A DNA stretch of 12,120 nucleotides, from positions 1-12,120 of the forward strand of contig CALKUJ010000322.1 in assembly GCA_937996825.1 (NCBI GenBank), read 5' to 3'. The notes beneath the pieces were generated by a model that was not told the DNA's origin, searched no databases, and saw only the letters and a program-made list of their open reading frames with translations. The stretch comes from an uncultured Polynucleobacter sp. (GTDB lineage: Bacteria; Pseudomonadota; Gammaproteobacteria; Burkholderiales; Burkholderiaceae). Shown here one piece after another: positions 1 to 5,470 of this stretch (position 1 is the first letter of the stretch; every line of letters begins with the position of its first letter). A program made the position numbers and the translations under genes.

Positions 1-16
1 TGGTAAATACAAGCAC

Positions 17-40
17 TTAAGAAAATCACACTTTTCTTAA
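17..40. repeat. Perfect 9-bp inverted repeat with 6-bp spacer, candidate recombinase or operator site
   Basis: TTAAGAAAA and TTTTCTTAA are exact reverse complements around the spacer TCACAC. The layout of about 9-11 bp arms and a 6-bp centre is the usual geometry of tyrosine-recombinase core sites, and a tyrosine recombinase starts 119 bp downstream. A related half-site (AAGAAAA followed by CACACTT, one base shorter) recurs at about 110-123. It could equally be an operator. The function is inferred; the symmetry is seen directly. Confidence 0.5.
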
Positions 41-67
41 TCGCGTTGATTTCATAGAGGATTTTTT

Positions 68-90
68 AACCCGCCAGTGCATCGGGTTTT
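68..90 (+). terminator. Weak terminator-like hairpin
   Basis: AACCCG and CGGGTT form a 6-bp stem with a 9-base loop, followed by only two further T residues beyond the stem. It could end transcription of a gene lying left of the window. The stem is short, so this is a weak call. Nothing else coding was seen in 1-158. Confidence 0.25.
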
Positions 91-158
91 GGTCGCGTCA
101 TTTTGCTAAAGAAAACACACTTGCTCGTGCGTTTTTATTTATCTAAAGGACACACGAC

Positions 159-725
159 ATGGCACAAGCCAAAACACTCACCCCTGCAGAACTTGAGCAA
201 GTTCTTGCCTACATCGCATCTCGCACCTTTGCCATACGCAATCGCGTCATGCTGCTTACAGGTTTTTATTCAGGCATGAGAGTCGGCGAAATAGCTAGCC
301 TTAGCTTGGGTGACGTAGCGAATGCAGACGGGACAGTTAAAGCAGAAATCCGCCTTGCCGCGTCACAAACCAAAGGACGACAACCACGTACGGTGTTTAT
401 TCCGCAAAAGCTGCGTGAGGAAGTTGCCACGTACATCAATCTGCGTCAGCCACTCCAACTAACGCACCCACTCTTTATTACAGCTGGACGCAAACCATTC
501 TCAGCAAACGGTATGACACAGCACTTTTATTGGCTTTTCAAGAACGCGGGCGTTGCAGGAGCCACGTCACACTCCATGCGTCGCAGCTTTATTACCAACC
601 TCGCCAACAAAGGCATTGGCGTTCGTGTGTTGGCAAGTCTTGCAGGACATCGCTCAATAGCTGTGACACAGAAATACATTGACGTAAACGATGAGATGAA
701 ACGCAATGCTGTCGAGCTAATTTAA
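159..725 (+). CDS. Short tyrosine recombinase (catalytic domain only)
   Basis: Site-specific DNA recombinase of the tyrosine family (phage integrase/XerC/FimB fold), 188 aa. The full catalytic set is visible: R41 in the GMRVGE box, K72 in the beta-hairpin, H138 and R141 in HSMR, H164 in AGH, and the nucleophile Y173. The usual N-terminal SAM-like core-binding domain is absent, so its length resembles FimB/FimE-type invertases rather than phage integrases of 350-400 aa. The ATG at 159 has a good AAAGGA Shine-Dalgarno 7 bp upstream. The nearest candidate target is the palindrome at 17-40. It could act as a small invertase, a dimer resolution enzyme or an element integrase. There is no sign of truncation by frameshift, because an upstream core-binding domain is not encoded in the 158 bp before it. 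The family is certain and the biological role is not. Confidence 0.93.
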   Translation: MAQAKTLTPAELEQVLAYIASRTFAIRNRVMLLTGFYSGMRVGEIASLSLGDVANADGTVKAEIRLAASQTKGRQPRTVFIPQKLREEVATYINLRQPLQLTHPLFITAGRKPFSANGMTQHFYWLFKNAGVAGATSHSMRRSFITNLANKGIGVRVLASLAGHRSIAVTQKYIDVNDEMKRNAVELI

Positions 726-746
726 TTCAGCTTTACAACAAATGAA

Positions 747-769
747 AATGCCCAAAAATTGCGGGCATT
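747..769. terminator. Terminator hairpin between convergent genes
   Basis: AATGCCC and GGGCATT form a 7-bp stem with a 9-base loop between the recombinase (ends 725) and the lipoprotein gene (minus, ends 788). Read on the minus strand the stem is followed by TTTTCATTT, so it best fits an intrinsic terminator for the lipoprotein operon. It may also stop plus-strand transcription. Confidence 0.6.
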
Positions 770-787
770 GTTCGCTATGAGCAAGGT

Positions 788-1219
788 TTATTTTGCTGTC
801 ACTACAACATCGGATTCAGCATCTACAACAGCCCAAACCGTTGCACTACCAATGCCTGTGTCGATGCGTGTAATTGAGCCTGTGAATGTAATCTTGTCAC
901 CTTCACGTGCATTGAGGCTCAAGAACTTATCAGGGTACAAGCTGATTTCATAGTGAAACTTCTTGTCATTTGTTGTACATGCCATGCCCGTCTTCGTGCA
1001 TGTAAATTTCTCAAGTTTTTTACCCTTGAGTTCATTCATTTTTCGTTCGGCCACGTTTGCTGCGTCCGCAGATTTTCTAGTCATGTCTCCTCTAGCTGTA
1101 ATAGCTTTTGAAAATTCCATAACCTCTTGTTCCAACGCCTTTTGTTCTGCTGTCCTGCCATCATTGCAACCTGCAAGAAACAGTGACAACATCACACAAG
1201 AAATGCCAAGTCTTTTCAT
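788..1219 (-). CDS. Small putative outer- or inner-membrane lipoprotein
   Basis: A 143-aa protein with a classical lipoprotein signal: basic MKRLG start, hydrophobic stretch, then the lipobox LAGC with C18 as the predicted lipidated residue. Residues about 22-65 are charged and probably helical. The C-terminal half (about 100-143) is beta-rich, with a pattern (EGDKITFTGSI then alternating hydrophobics) that recalls OB-fold tRNA_anti-like domains of small envelope proteins. That last point is only a suggestion. A GGAG Shine-Dalgarno lies 8 bp before the ATG. The gene starts 26 bp after the stop of the zinc-ribbon membrane protein on the same strand, so the two are probably co-transcribed. The specific function is unknown. 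Confidence 0.8.
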   Translation of the reverse strand: MKRLGISCVMLSLFLAGCNDGRTAEQKALEQEVMEFSKAITARGDMTRKSADAANVAERKMNELKGKKLEKFTCTKTGMACTTNDKKFHYEISLYPDKFLSLNAREGDKITFTGSITRIDTGIGSATVWAVVDAESDVVVTAK

Positions 1220-1245
1220 CTTGTCTACTCCACTTTAATAAACAG

Positions 1246-1860
1246 TCACAGCAATGTGTTGATGGCGTATGCAGCACCCATTGACGCTACTAAGAAGAAA
1301 ATTCCATCGCCCATACTCTTCGCCAGTACAGCTTGCCCATCAGTGCTTTGTCGCAGCTTGGTATTGAGAGATTCGTAATACCAGTAATTACCAAAGTAAC
1401 CGACTATCAACAAGTTAACAACGAATGAAACTAGCTGATTCATGCCTGTTGTGAACCGACTGAATTGCAGCATTTCTAGTGCCACGTATATCCATGCCCA
1501 TTTGTACACACCACGAAAGCCCAACCAAATTGGCGCCAACAAGCCAGCCCATAAATTGAAACCACTTGCTACGCGAATCTGTCCCATGTCAAAGCTGTCT
1601 AGCTTCTTCATTTCGTAAATACGCAAGAAGGATTCACGGTAGTACGCAGCCTTATCACCAAGCAACGTATCAAATGCTTGGGAATTAATCAAGTCAGCTG
1701 TCAAAGCAATACCACGCTCTTCATCTGTTTGTCCCGAGCCCAAAGTAGTTGCAGCAGCTACGTTTGAGAGGGGCGTAGGTGTCGCACCCAATGCAACTCC
1801 ACACTCAACGCAGTACTTAGCGTCGTCGTTATTTTTTGCACCGCATTTTGTACAAAACAT
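1246..1860 (-). CDS. Zinc-ribbon DUF2628-type membrane protein
   Basis: A 204-aa protein. Residues 1-21 form a zinc ribbon with C3-x2-C6-x10-C17-x2-C20. After a low-complexity linker, about 95 residues in, comes the sequence GFNLWAGLLAPIWLGFRG, typical of DUF2628 membrane proteins (usual form FNWAAF-GPxWL-YR). Further hydrophobic segments follow towards the C-terminus, giving probably three or four membrane spans. I chose the ATG at 1860, giving the MFCTKCG start usual for this architecture, with AGGGG about 9 bp upstream. An in-frame ATG at 1869 would add three residues. It heads a likely two-gene operon with the downstream lipoprotein and is divergent from the HTH-like gene. The family is characterised only as a domain of unknown function. 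Confidence 0.85.
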   Translation of the reverse strand: MFCTKCGAKNNDDAKYCVECGVALGATPTPLSNVAAATTLGSGQTDEERGIALTADLINSQAFDTLLGDKAAYYRESFLRIYEMKKLDSFDMGQIRVASGFNLWAGLLAPIWLGFRGVYKWAWIYVALEMLQFSRFTTGMNQLVSFVVNLLIVGYFGNYWYYESLNTKLRQSTDGQAVLAKSMGDGIFFLVASMGAAYAINTLL

Positions 1861-1905
1861 CGCTTGCATCCCCTGCTCTTAGTAGAAATAAAGACAAATG
1901 CTAAT

Positions 1906-1911
1906 TTGACA
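1906..1911 (+). promoter_or_regulatory. Possible -35 element upstream of the HTH-like gene
   Basis: A consensus TTGACA lies in the A+T-rich divergent intergenic region between the zinc-ribbon gene and the HTH-like gene. No good -10 box is seen 16-18 bp downstream, although TAACAT occurs at 1943-1948 at a poor distance. It is a weak promoter call. Confidence 0.25.
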
Positions 1912-1954
1912 AAAAAGGTCGACAGCAACACAGAGTTGCAAATAACATTTTTAA

Positions 1955-2509
1955 GTGCAACATCAAATTGGCAAACGCAACTTTGAAATGCACAGAATCA
2001 ATTGCACACAAACTAAACGTGCAATTTTGTACATGGACGGAACAAGCAACAAGCGAACGCAGAACACAAAACTGGACGAAGCAAAGGCTCGTTTCAGCAA
2101 AGCTGTGAACATCGCACTGCTAAACCGTTTTGGAAAAATTCCCACAGCCAACGCTTTTGCCAATCAGTTCAACTACAGAGCGGAAGGCATTACGGGGATT
2201 ACAAGGGAAACTGCACGCAAGTGGCTTGGTGGACAAGCAATTCCCGAAGTCGCAAAGTTAATCGTGCTTGTTGACTGGCTCGGGTTAGATGCCAACGAGT
2301 TTATGAGTCACCGCATCAAGCAGGTCAAAAGCGATGACGACGTTGTTGTTGATACGGTACTTGAGTTGCTGCGACATATGGATGAAAAGAATCGCAACGT
2401 TGTGTTGATTACAGCTTGGGCATTGCGTGAGGCACAAGGATTGCAGGCACACAAACTTGACCTGCAAGGCTTGCGGCGAACCCTGTTATTAAACCTTGAC
2501 ACTAATTAA
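1955..2509 (+). CDS. Putative HTH-type regulator (phage-repressor-like)
   Basis: Up to 184 aa. Residues about 40-118 look like an XRE/repressor-like helix-turn-helix region. They include an amphipathic segment (RFSKAVNIALLNRFG), then TANAFANQFNY, then GITRETARKWLGG as the probable recognition helix, and then PEVAKLIVLVDWLGLDANEFM, the usual helix after such motifs. The C-terminus (about 128-184) is helical and may be for dimerisation. The start is uncertain: GTG 1955 is the longest, ATG 1988 and ATG 2033 are alternatives, and none has a clear Shine-Dalgarno. ATG 2033 leaves the recognisable part intact. The gene is divergent from the zinc-ribbon operon and convergent with the next gene across a hairpin. 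A regulator of one of the neighbouring recombinase systems is plausible but inferred. Confidence 0.7.
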   Translation: MQHQIGKRNFEMHRINCTQTKRAILYMDGTSNKRTQNTKLDEAKARFSKAVNIALLNRFGKIPTANAFANQFNYRAEGITGITRETARKWLGGQAIPEVAKLIVLVDWLGLDANEFMSHRIKQVKSDDDVVVDTVLELLRHMDEKNRNVVLITAWALREAQGLQAHKLDLQGLRRTLLLNLDTN

Positions 2510-2548
2510 TCGACTACAGCCTCGCAATAGCGTAGCGACCATTTGAAT

Positions 2549-2577
2549 GGGGTAATGGTGTCGTGAAAAACGACACC
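2549..2577 (+). repeat. Candidate attL: left copy of a 29-bp direct repeat (site A)
   Basis: It matches 6833-6861 in the same orientation at 24 of 29 positions, including GGGGT and an uninterrupted run TGGTGTCGTG, then AA and ACGACA. The core is two arms (TGTCGT and ACGACA) around a 5-bp spacer, as in tyrosine-recombinase core sites. Here the arms extend to a perfect 9-bp inverted repeat, 2556-2564 with 2570-2578, around GAAAA. It lies between two convergent genes and could double as their terminator, although no T tract follows. An att role is inferred from the pairing with the copy beside the large integrase. Confidence 0.6.
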
Positions 2578-2584
2578 ACATGTC

Positions 2585-3469
2585 CTAGGCAGCAAATAGG
2601 TCATCGACATCATCAGGCAGCACAGGAAGGTTTTTCAAATACAGGAAATCAATCGCTGTCATGTGCATGTCGGATGGATTCGGGTCATAGAACTTCCCAC
2701 GAGCCGCATTCTCCGCAGCGACCAGCGCCACCTCTATGAGTTTGTTAACACGAACACCAATTCGAGTTTTTTCATCTGGATCAAGGCTCTTGGAGTCACC
2801 ATGAACACGTCTAAGTGTTTTGTTAACTCCAACACGGAATCCAATCTCATACTGTTTTTCAGTCGCTTTCTTGCTAGCAATACCGTAGACGAGATCCAGC
2901 ATCAAATCCAGCTTTGTCAGCTCGATTCTGTTATTTTGAATTTCGTACAAAGACTTTGGCGGTTGATAGTTAGGCACATCCTGCCGTGTGCGTCGGTAAT
3001 GACGAAATGCTTGGCGCAGTGAGTTCAGTATGTCCTCGTACTTCATGTCCAACGGAATGCTTGCAAGCAGTGTGAGCGGACTACCAAGGTTCGGGCGTGT
3101 GATATTGCAGTAGTCATCCATTACTTGATCAAGCTCATCTCGATCAACCGTTTCACCAAGTTGCCAGACCTTATGAACCTTCCAATTCAAGCCCGCAATT
3201 TGTGGGGCAAACAAAGTGTGTGCGACTGCTTTCCACCATGTCCGATTTGATCTGCTGAACACATCACCGAAGTGTTCATACGTTTCAAGTACTAGATCGA
3301 AATCTTTGACATGCGTGGGAATTTGATCAGCAGTTGCACGTCCACTCCTTAGCTCATGGGCTAGTTTGTAGGAGGGGCTGATTTTGAGAAATTGCGGCCA
3401 AAACTCATATCGATCATCGCTTGGCAAGTCATCTGGCTGGTCGTAAATGCTTTTGTTTTGTCGTCCCAT
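2585..3469 (-). CDS. Element-encoded protein of unknown function, 294 aa
   Basis: I do not recognise the family. The start at ATG 3469 is supported by GGAG 7 bp upstream. The reading frame stays open to 3562, but that extension has no ribosome site and would run across the divergent promoter region. The protein is soluble and largely helical, with no signal peptide or membrane segment. Near the N-terminus is an aromatic stretch (FWPQFLKISPSYKLA), then a conserved-looking DFDLVLETYEHFGDVF segment. A basic region RHYRRTRQD follows near residue 160, and the C-terminus is acidic (PDDVDDLF). It is divergent from the lysine-rich gene, sharing a 126-bp control region, and its stop is 7 bp from the candidate attL. 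This position suggests an element-specific control, replication or interference protein. That is inference only. Confidence 0.75.
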   Translation of the reverse strand: MGRQNKSIYDQPDDLPSDDRYEFWPQFLKISPSYKLAHELRSGRATADQIPTHVKDFDLVLETYEHFGDVFSRSNRTWWKAVAHTLFAPQIAGLNWKVHKVWQLGETVDRDELDQVMDDYCNITRPNLGSPLTLLASIPLDMKYEDILNSLRQAFRHYRRTRQDVPNYQPPKSLYEIQNNRIELTKLDLMLDLVYGIASKKATEKQYEIGFRVGVNKTLRRVHGDSKSLDPDEKTRIGVRVNKLIEVALVAAENAARGKFYDPNPSDMHMTAIDFLYLKNLPVLPDDVDDLFAA

Positions 3470-3553
3470 TCGGTATCTCCAAAAACTTATCCAGTGTGCA
3501 TCAGGCGGCTTGGTTAATTGAAGGCATGGGGGTGATTCTGGCCCACTACATCC

Positions 3554-3573
3554 ATACAGCAATCACGCTGTAT
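3554..3573. promoter_or_regulatory. Inverted repeat in the divergent control region, candidate operator
   Basis: ATACAGC and GCTGTAT are exact reverse complements around AATCAC. The dyad lies 22 bp upstream of the lysine-rich gene's start and 84 bp upstream of the opposite gene's start, so one bound protein could control both. A short T tract after it (CATTTTTT) also allows a weak leader-hairpin reading. No convincing promoter hexamers were found around it. Confidence 0.45.
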
Positions 3574-3595
3574 TCCATTTTTTAAAGGAACCACC

Positions 3596-4573
3596 ATGCA
3601 AGCTATTAAAACCAAAGCCACTAACCGCAAGATCAAGATGAACGCTGTGAACACTGCTGTGGAAATCGTTACTCAGTCTCCATTGCCTGTCAAAACCAAA
3701 AAGACCAAAGTGCCGGAAAAAGTTGTTACCCACACTTCTACAGTTGTACTGGGTGAATTGGCGCAAATGGAGCAATCTCGCATTTTGTGGGAAAGCAAAG
3801 AACTCGCCGCATCCAACCAGCGCCTGTACTCGATCTTGAAACGTGCATATTCATTCTACAAAACACTCAAAGAGGATGAGAACAAAGAAGTTCGTGATGC
3901 TCGTCGCAAGGAGTTGGAGCGTTTCATCGAAGATCGTAAGTATCAGTTTGGCACGACCACACACGACATGACCCGTGTCGTCAAGTGTGTCTTTGGTGTT
4001 GATCGCCGCCGTGTAAGCGCCTACAGCATCGCATTGCGTGAAGCACTGCGTCAAGGCATCGCTGTAGATGACTTGACTGCGTTCATTGAGCATGAGGGCG
4101 GTGTTGAACAAATTCGCATGGGTGGCACCAAGCCGCTGACCACGGCTAAACGTGCAGACGCTGTTAAGACGACTGTCTGGAACACAGAAATCGGCGACAT
4201 CAAACTCGACCTCAAGTTGATCGATGCTGATACGGAGTGGAACGATCAGCAGGTTGTCATCTTGGCAACCTACTTGCCAACAGGCATTTTCAAAGCCAGT
4301 GCTGTTGTCAAGCACGATGGCGCTGTAACCGCAGCTCTGTCTGCTTATTACACGGCACAACAAGCTAAAGAGCGTGCGAAACAGAAAGCGGAAAACAAAG
4401 AAGCTAAGGACGCGGAAGCCATTTACAAAGCTCCCCGTGTCCGCAAAAGCAAGGGCACCCAGTCCACGATGGAAAAACAGATCAGCAAGACCACTGCTGA
4501 TAAGGATGCCGCTCGTCGCAAGAAAGCCAATGCAGCTCATGCTGCAACCATTTTCGAAGGCTTGCCTGCTTAA
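3596..4573 (+). CDS. Lysine-rich element protein of unknown function, 325 aa
   Basis: It has a strong AAAGGA Shine-Dalgarno 6-7 bp before the ATG. The N-terminal 45 residues and the C-terminal 80 are very rich in lysine, arginine and alanine (for example QQAKERAKQKAENKEAKD), probably a long charged helix or coiled coil and a disordered basic tail. The middle holds a helical part (about 75-165, with RVVKCVFGVDRRRVSAYSIA and LREALRQG) and a more beta-like stretch (about 195-240). There is no signal peptide and no membrane segment. The basic composition suits nucleic-acid binding, and the position just before the clamp-loader-like ATPase suggests they work on the same substrate. Both are inferences. 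An intrinsic terminator-like hairpin follows the stop, so this gene is probably expressed above the next one. I recognise no family. Confidence 0.75.
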   Translation: MQAIKTKATNRKIKMNAVNTAVEIVTQSPLPVKTKKTKVPEKVVTHTSTVVLGELAQMEQSRILWESKELAASNQRLYSILKRAYSFYKTLKEDENKEVRDARRKELERFIEDRKYQFGTTTHDMTRVVKCVFGVDRRRVSAYSIALREALRQGIAVDDLTAFIEHEGGVEQIRMGGTKPLTTAKRADAVKTTVWNTEIGDIKLDLKLIDADTEWNDQQVVILATYLPTGIFKASAVVKHDGAVTAALSAYYTAQQAKERAKQKAENKEAKDAEAIYKAPRVRKSKGTQSTMEKQISKTTADKDAARRKKANAAHAATIFEGLPA

Positions 4574-4581
4574 CGCCCACG

Positions 4582-4610
4582 AACTTGGGGAGTATCTCTC
4601 CCCAAGTTTT
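4582..4610 (+). terminator. Strong terminator or attenuator hairpin between two co-directional genes
   Basis: AACTTGGGGAG and CTCCCCAAGTT make a perfect 11-bp stem with a 5-base loop, running into TTTT. It starts 8 bp after the lysine-rich gene's stop and ends 23 bp before the ATPase start. No separate promoter is obvious in the 22 bp that remain, so read-through would set ATPase expression. Confidence 0.8.
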
Positions 4611-4632
4611 CACAAACATTCAAGGACACATC

Positions 4633-5364
4633 ATGAACGGAATCACACCGGATCGCATCGACGACTTCTACTTTTCCAACACTGCCGAACGCCAAACGCT
4701 TGAATTGATCTTGTCACGCAAGATGCCCTTTCCATTTGCAGGCAAGAGCGGCATCTTGATCCACGGCACTTGGGGTACTGGAAAAAGCACGCTGGCAGAG
4801 TTGCTGCCGGAACTCATTGAAACTTCCCACTCGGGTACTTGGAACTTCGCGAACGGTGTTGGTCAAATGACAGGGCCTAATCCGAACCACACGCAAACAC
4901 AACTCTTCCGCTGCGGTGGCGGCCTGAGCAGCACATCATTTACTCAAACCATCACTAACTTGAACATGCTCAATCCGTTGTACAGCATGTCTGGTCATGA
5001 CTACTTTGTTTTTGATGAAGTGGATCGTTTGACACTTGGTGCCCAACAATCGCTGCGTTCCACGATGGGGCTCAAGCGTTCCATGTTCTTTTTCACAACG
5101 AACTACTTGCCCAAGATTGATCCTGCAATTGTCAATCGCTGTCACCTGATCGAAATGAATCAGGCTCCGAACGCAACCGCATATTTCCCGATGGCACACA
5201 GTCTGTTGGCGCAGATGGGGCTGGCTGCATCTGCGATCGCGCCAAGCATGCTGCAAACCTATGCCAAGAACGCAAAGGGCTCGATGCGTGACTTCCTGAA
5301 TGACGTGCTGCTTGAAGGTTTGGCGCTCGGTGGGCAGATGCCGACCACTAAAACTGTCGTTTAA
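4633..5364 (+). CDS. Clamp-loader-like AAA+ ATPase
   Basis: A 243-aa P-loop ATPase. The Walker A motif is GTWGTGKST (45-53), Walker B is FVFDEVD (125-131), and sensor 1 is the TTN at 155-157. The segment IDPAIVNRC (162-170) matches the SRC-type arginine-finger motif of clamp-loader subunits (RFC small subunits, T4 gp44, bacterial DnaX/HolB), here with N for S. GSMRD (216-220) fits sensor 2. In clamp loaders these residues let neighbouring subunits in a ring hydrolyse ATP to open a sliding clamp. It is shorter than true clamp-loader subunits (about 320 aa) and seems to lack the C-terminal collar domain. The start is ATG 4633 with AAGGA 6 bp upstream; the frame is open back to a TTG at 4585 inside the terminator hairpin. 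Its job in the element, replication or remodelling of a host factor, is inferred. Confidence 0.85.
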   Translation: MNGITPDRIDDFYFSNTAERQTLELILSRKMPFPFAGKSGILIHGTWGTGKSTLAELLPELIETSHSGTWNFANGVGQMTGPNPNHTQTQLFRCGGGLSSTSFTQTITNLNMLNPLYSMSGHDYFVFDEVDRLTLGAQQSLRSTMGLKRSMFFFTTNYLPKIDPAIVNRCHLIEMNQAPNATAYFPMAHSLLAQMGLAASAIAPSMLQTYAKNAKGSMRDFLNDVLLEGLALGGQMPTTKTVV

Positions 5365-5382
5365 AACGACACCACAAACCCT
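5355..5382 (-). repeat. Third, inverted copy of the att-like motif (site B)
   Basis: Read on the minus strand, this stretch matches 6832-6859 at 23 of 28 positions: 16 of 17 in the long arm that ends in GTGGTGTCGT, then a divergent 5-bp spacer, then ACGACA. It overlaps the stop codon of the ATPase gene. On the plus strand the core is the palindrome TGTCGTTT-A-AAACGACA. With the copy at 6832-6859 it encloses the large integrase gene, and the long arms of both copies face that gene. Confidence 0.65.
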
Positions 5383-5387
5383 CACGT

Positions 5388-5411
5388 GCCCGCCACCGTG
5401 CGGGCTTTTTT
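5388..5411 (+). terminator. Intrinsic terminator after the ATPase gene
   Basis: GCCCGC and GCGGGC form a 6-bp GC stem with a 6-base loop, followed by six T residues. It lies 24 bp after the ATPase stop and ends the plus-strand transcript before the convergent integrase gene. Confidence 0.85.
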
Positions 5412-5470
5412 ACGTCTAGTACGTTTTAAGGCCAAAAAAGAAAACTACTCAATTAAATTCAACAAAACAC

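Noticed and set aside
2549..2580. Site A as a simple intrinsic terminator only
   Set aside because: The stem is perfect but neither strand has a T run after it, and the same sequence with the same spacing recurs twice more. A recombination or protein-binding site explains more; a secondary terminator role remains possible.
3470..3562. N-terminal extension of the 294-aa gene to 3562, which would look faintly like a lipoprotein start
   Set aside because: It has no ribosome site, crosses the divergent control region and the ATACAGC dyad, whereas the ATG at 3469 has GGAG at good spacing.
3851..4540. Long open frame (229 codons) antisense to the lysine-rich gene
   Set aside because: It is the complement of a gene with a good ribosome site and convincing composition. 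The antisense product has no recognisable motif.
4585..4632. Extension of the ATPase gene to a TTG at 4585
   Set aside because: That start lies inside the 11-bp terminator hairpin. The ATG at 4633 has AAGGA and begins just before the conserved region.
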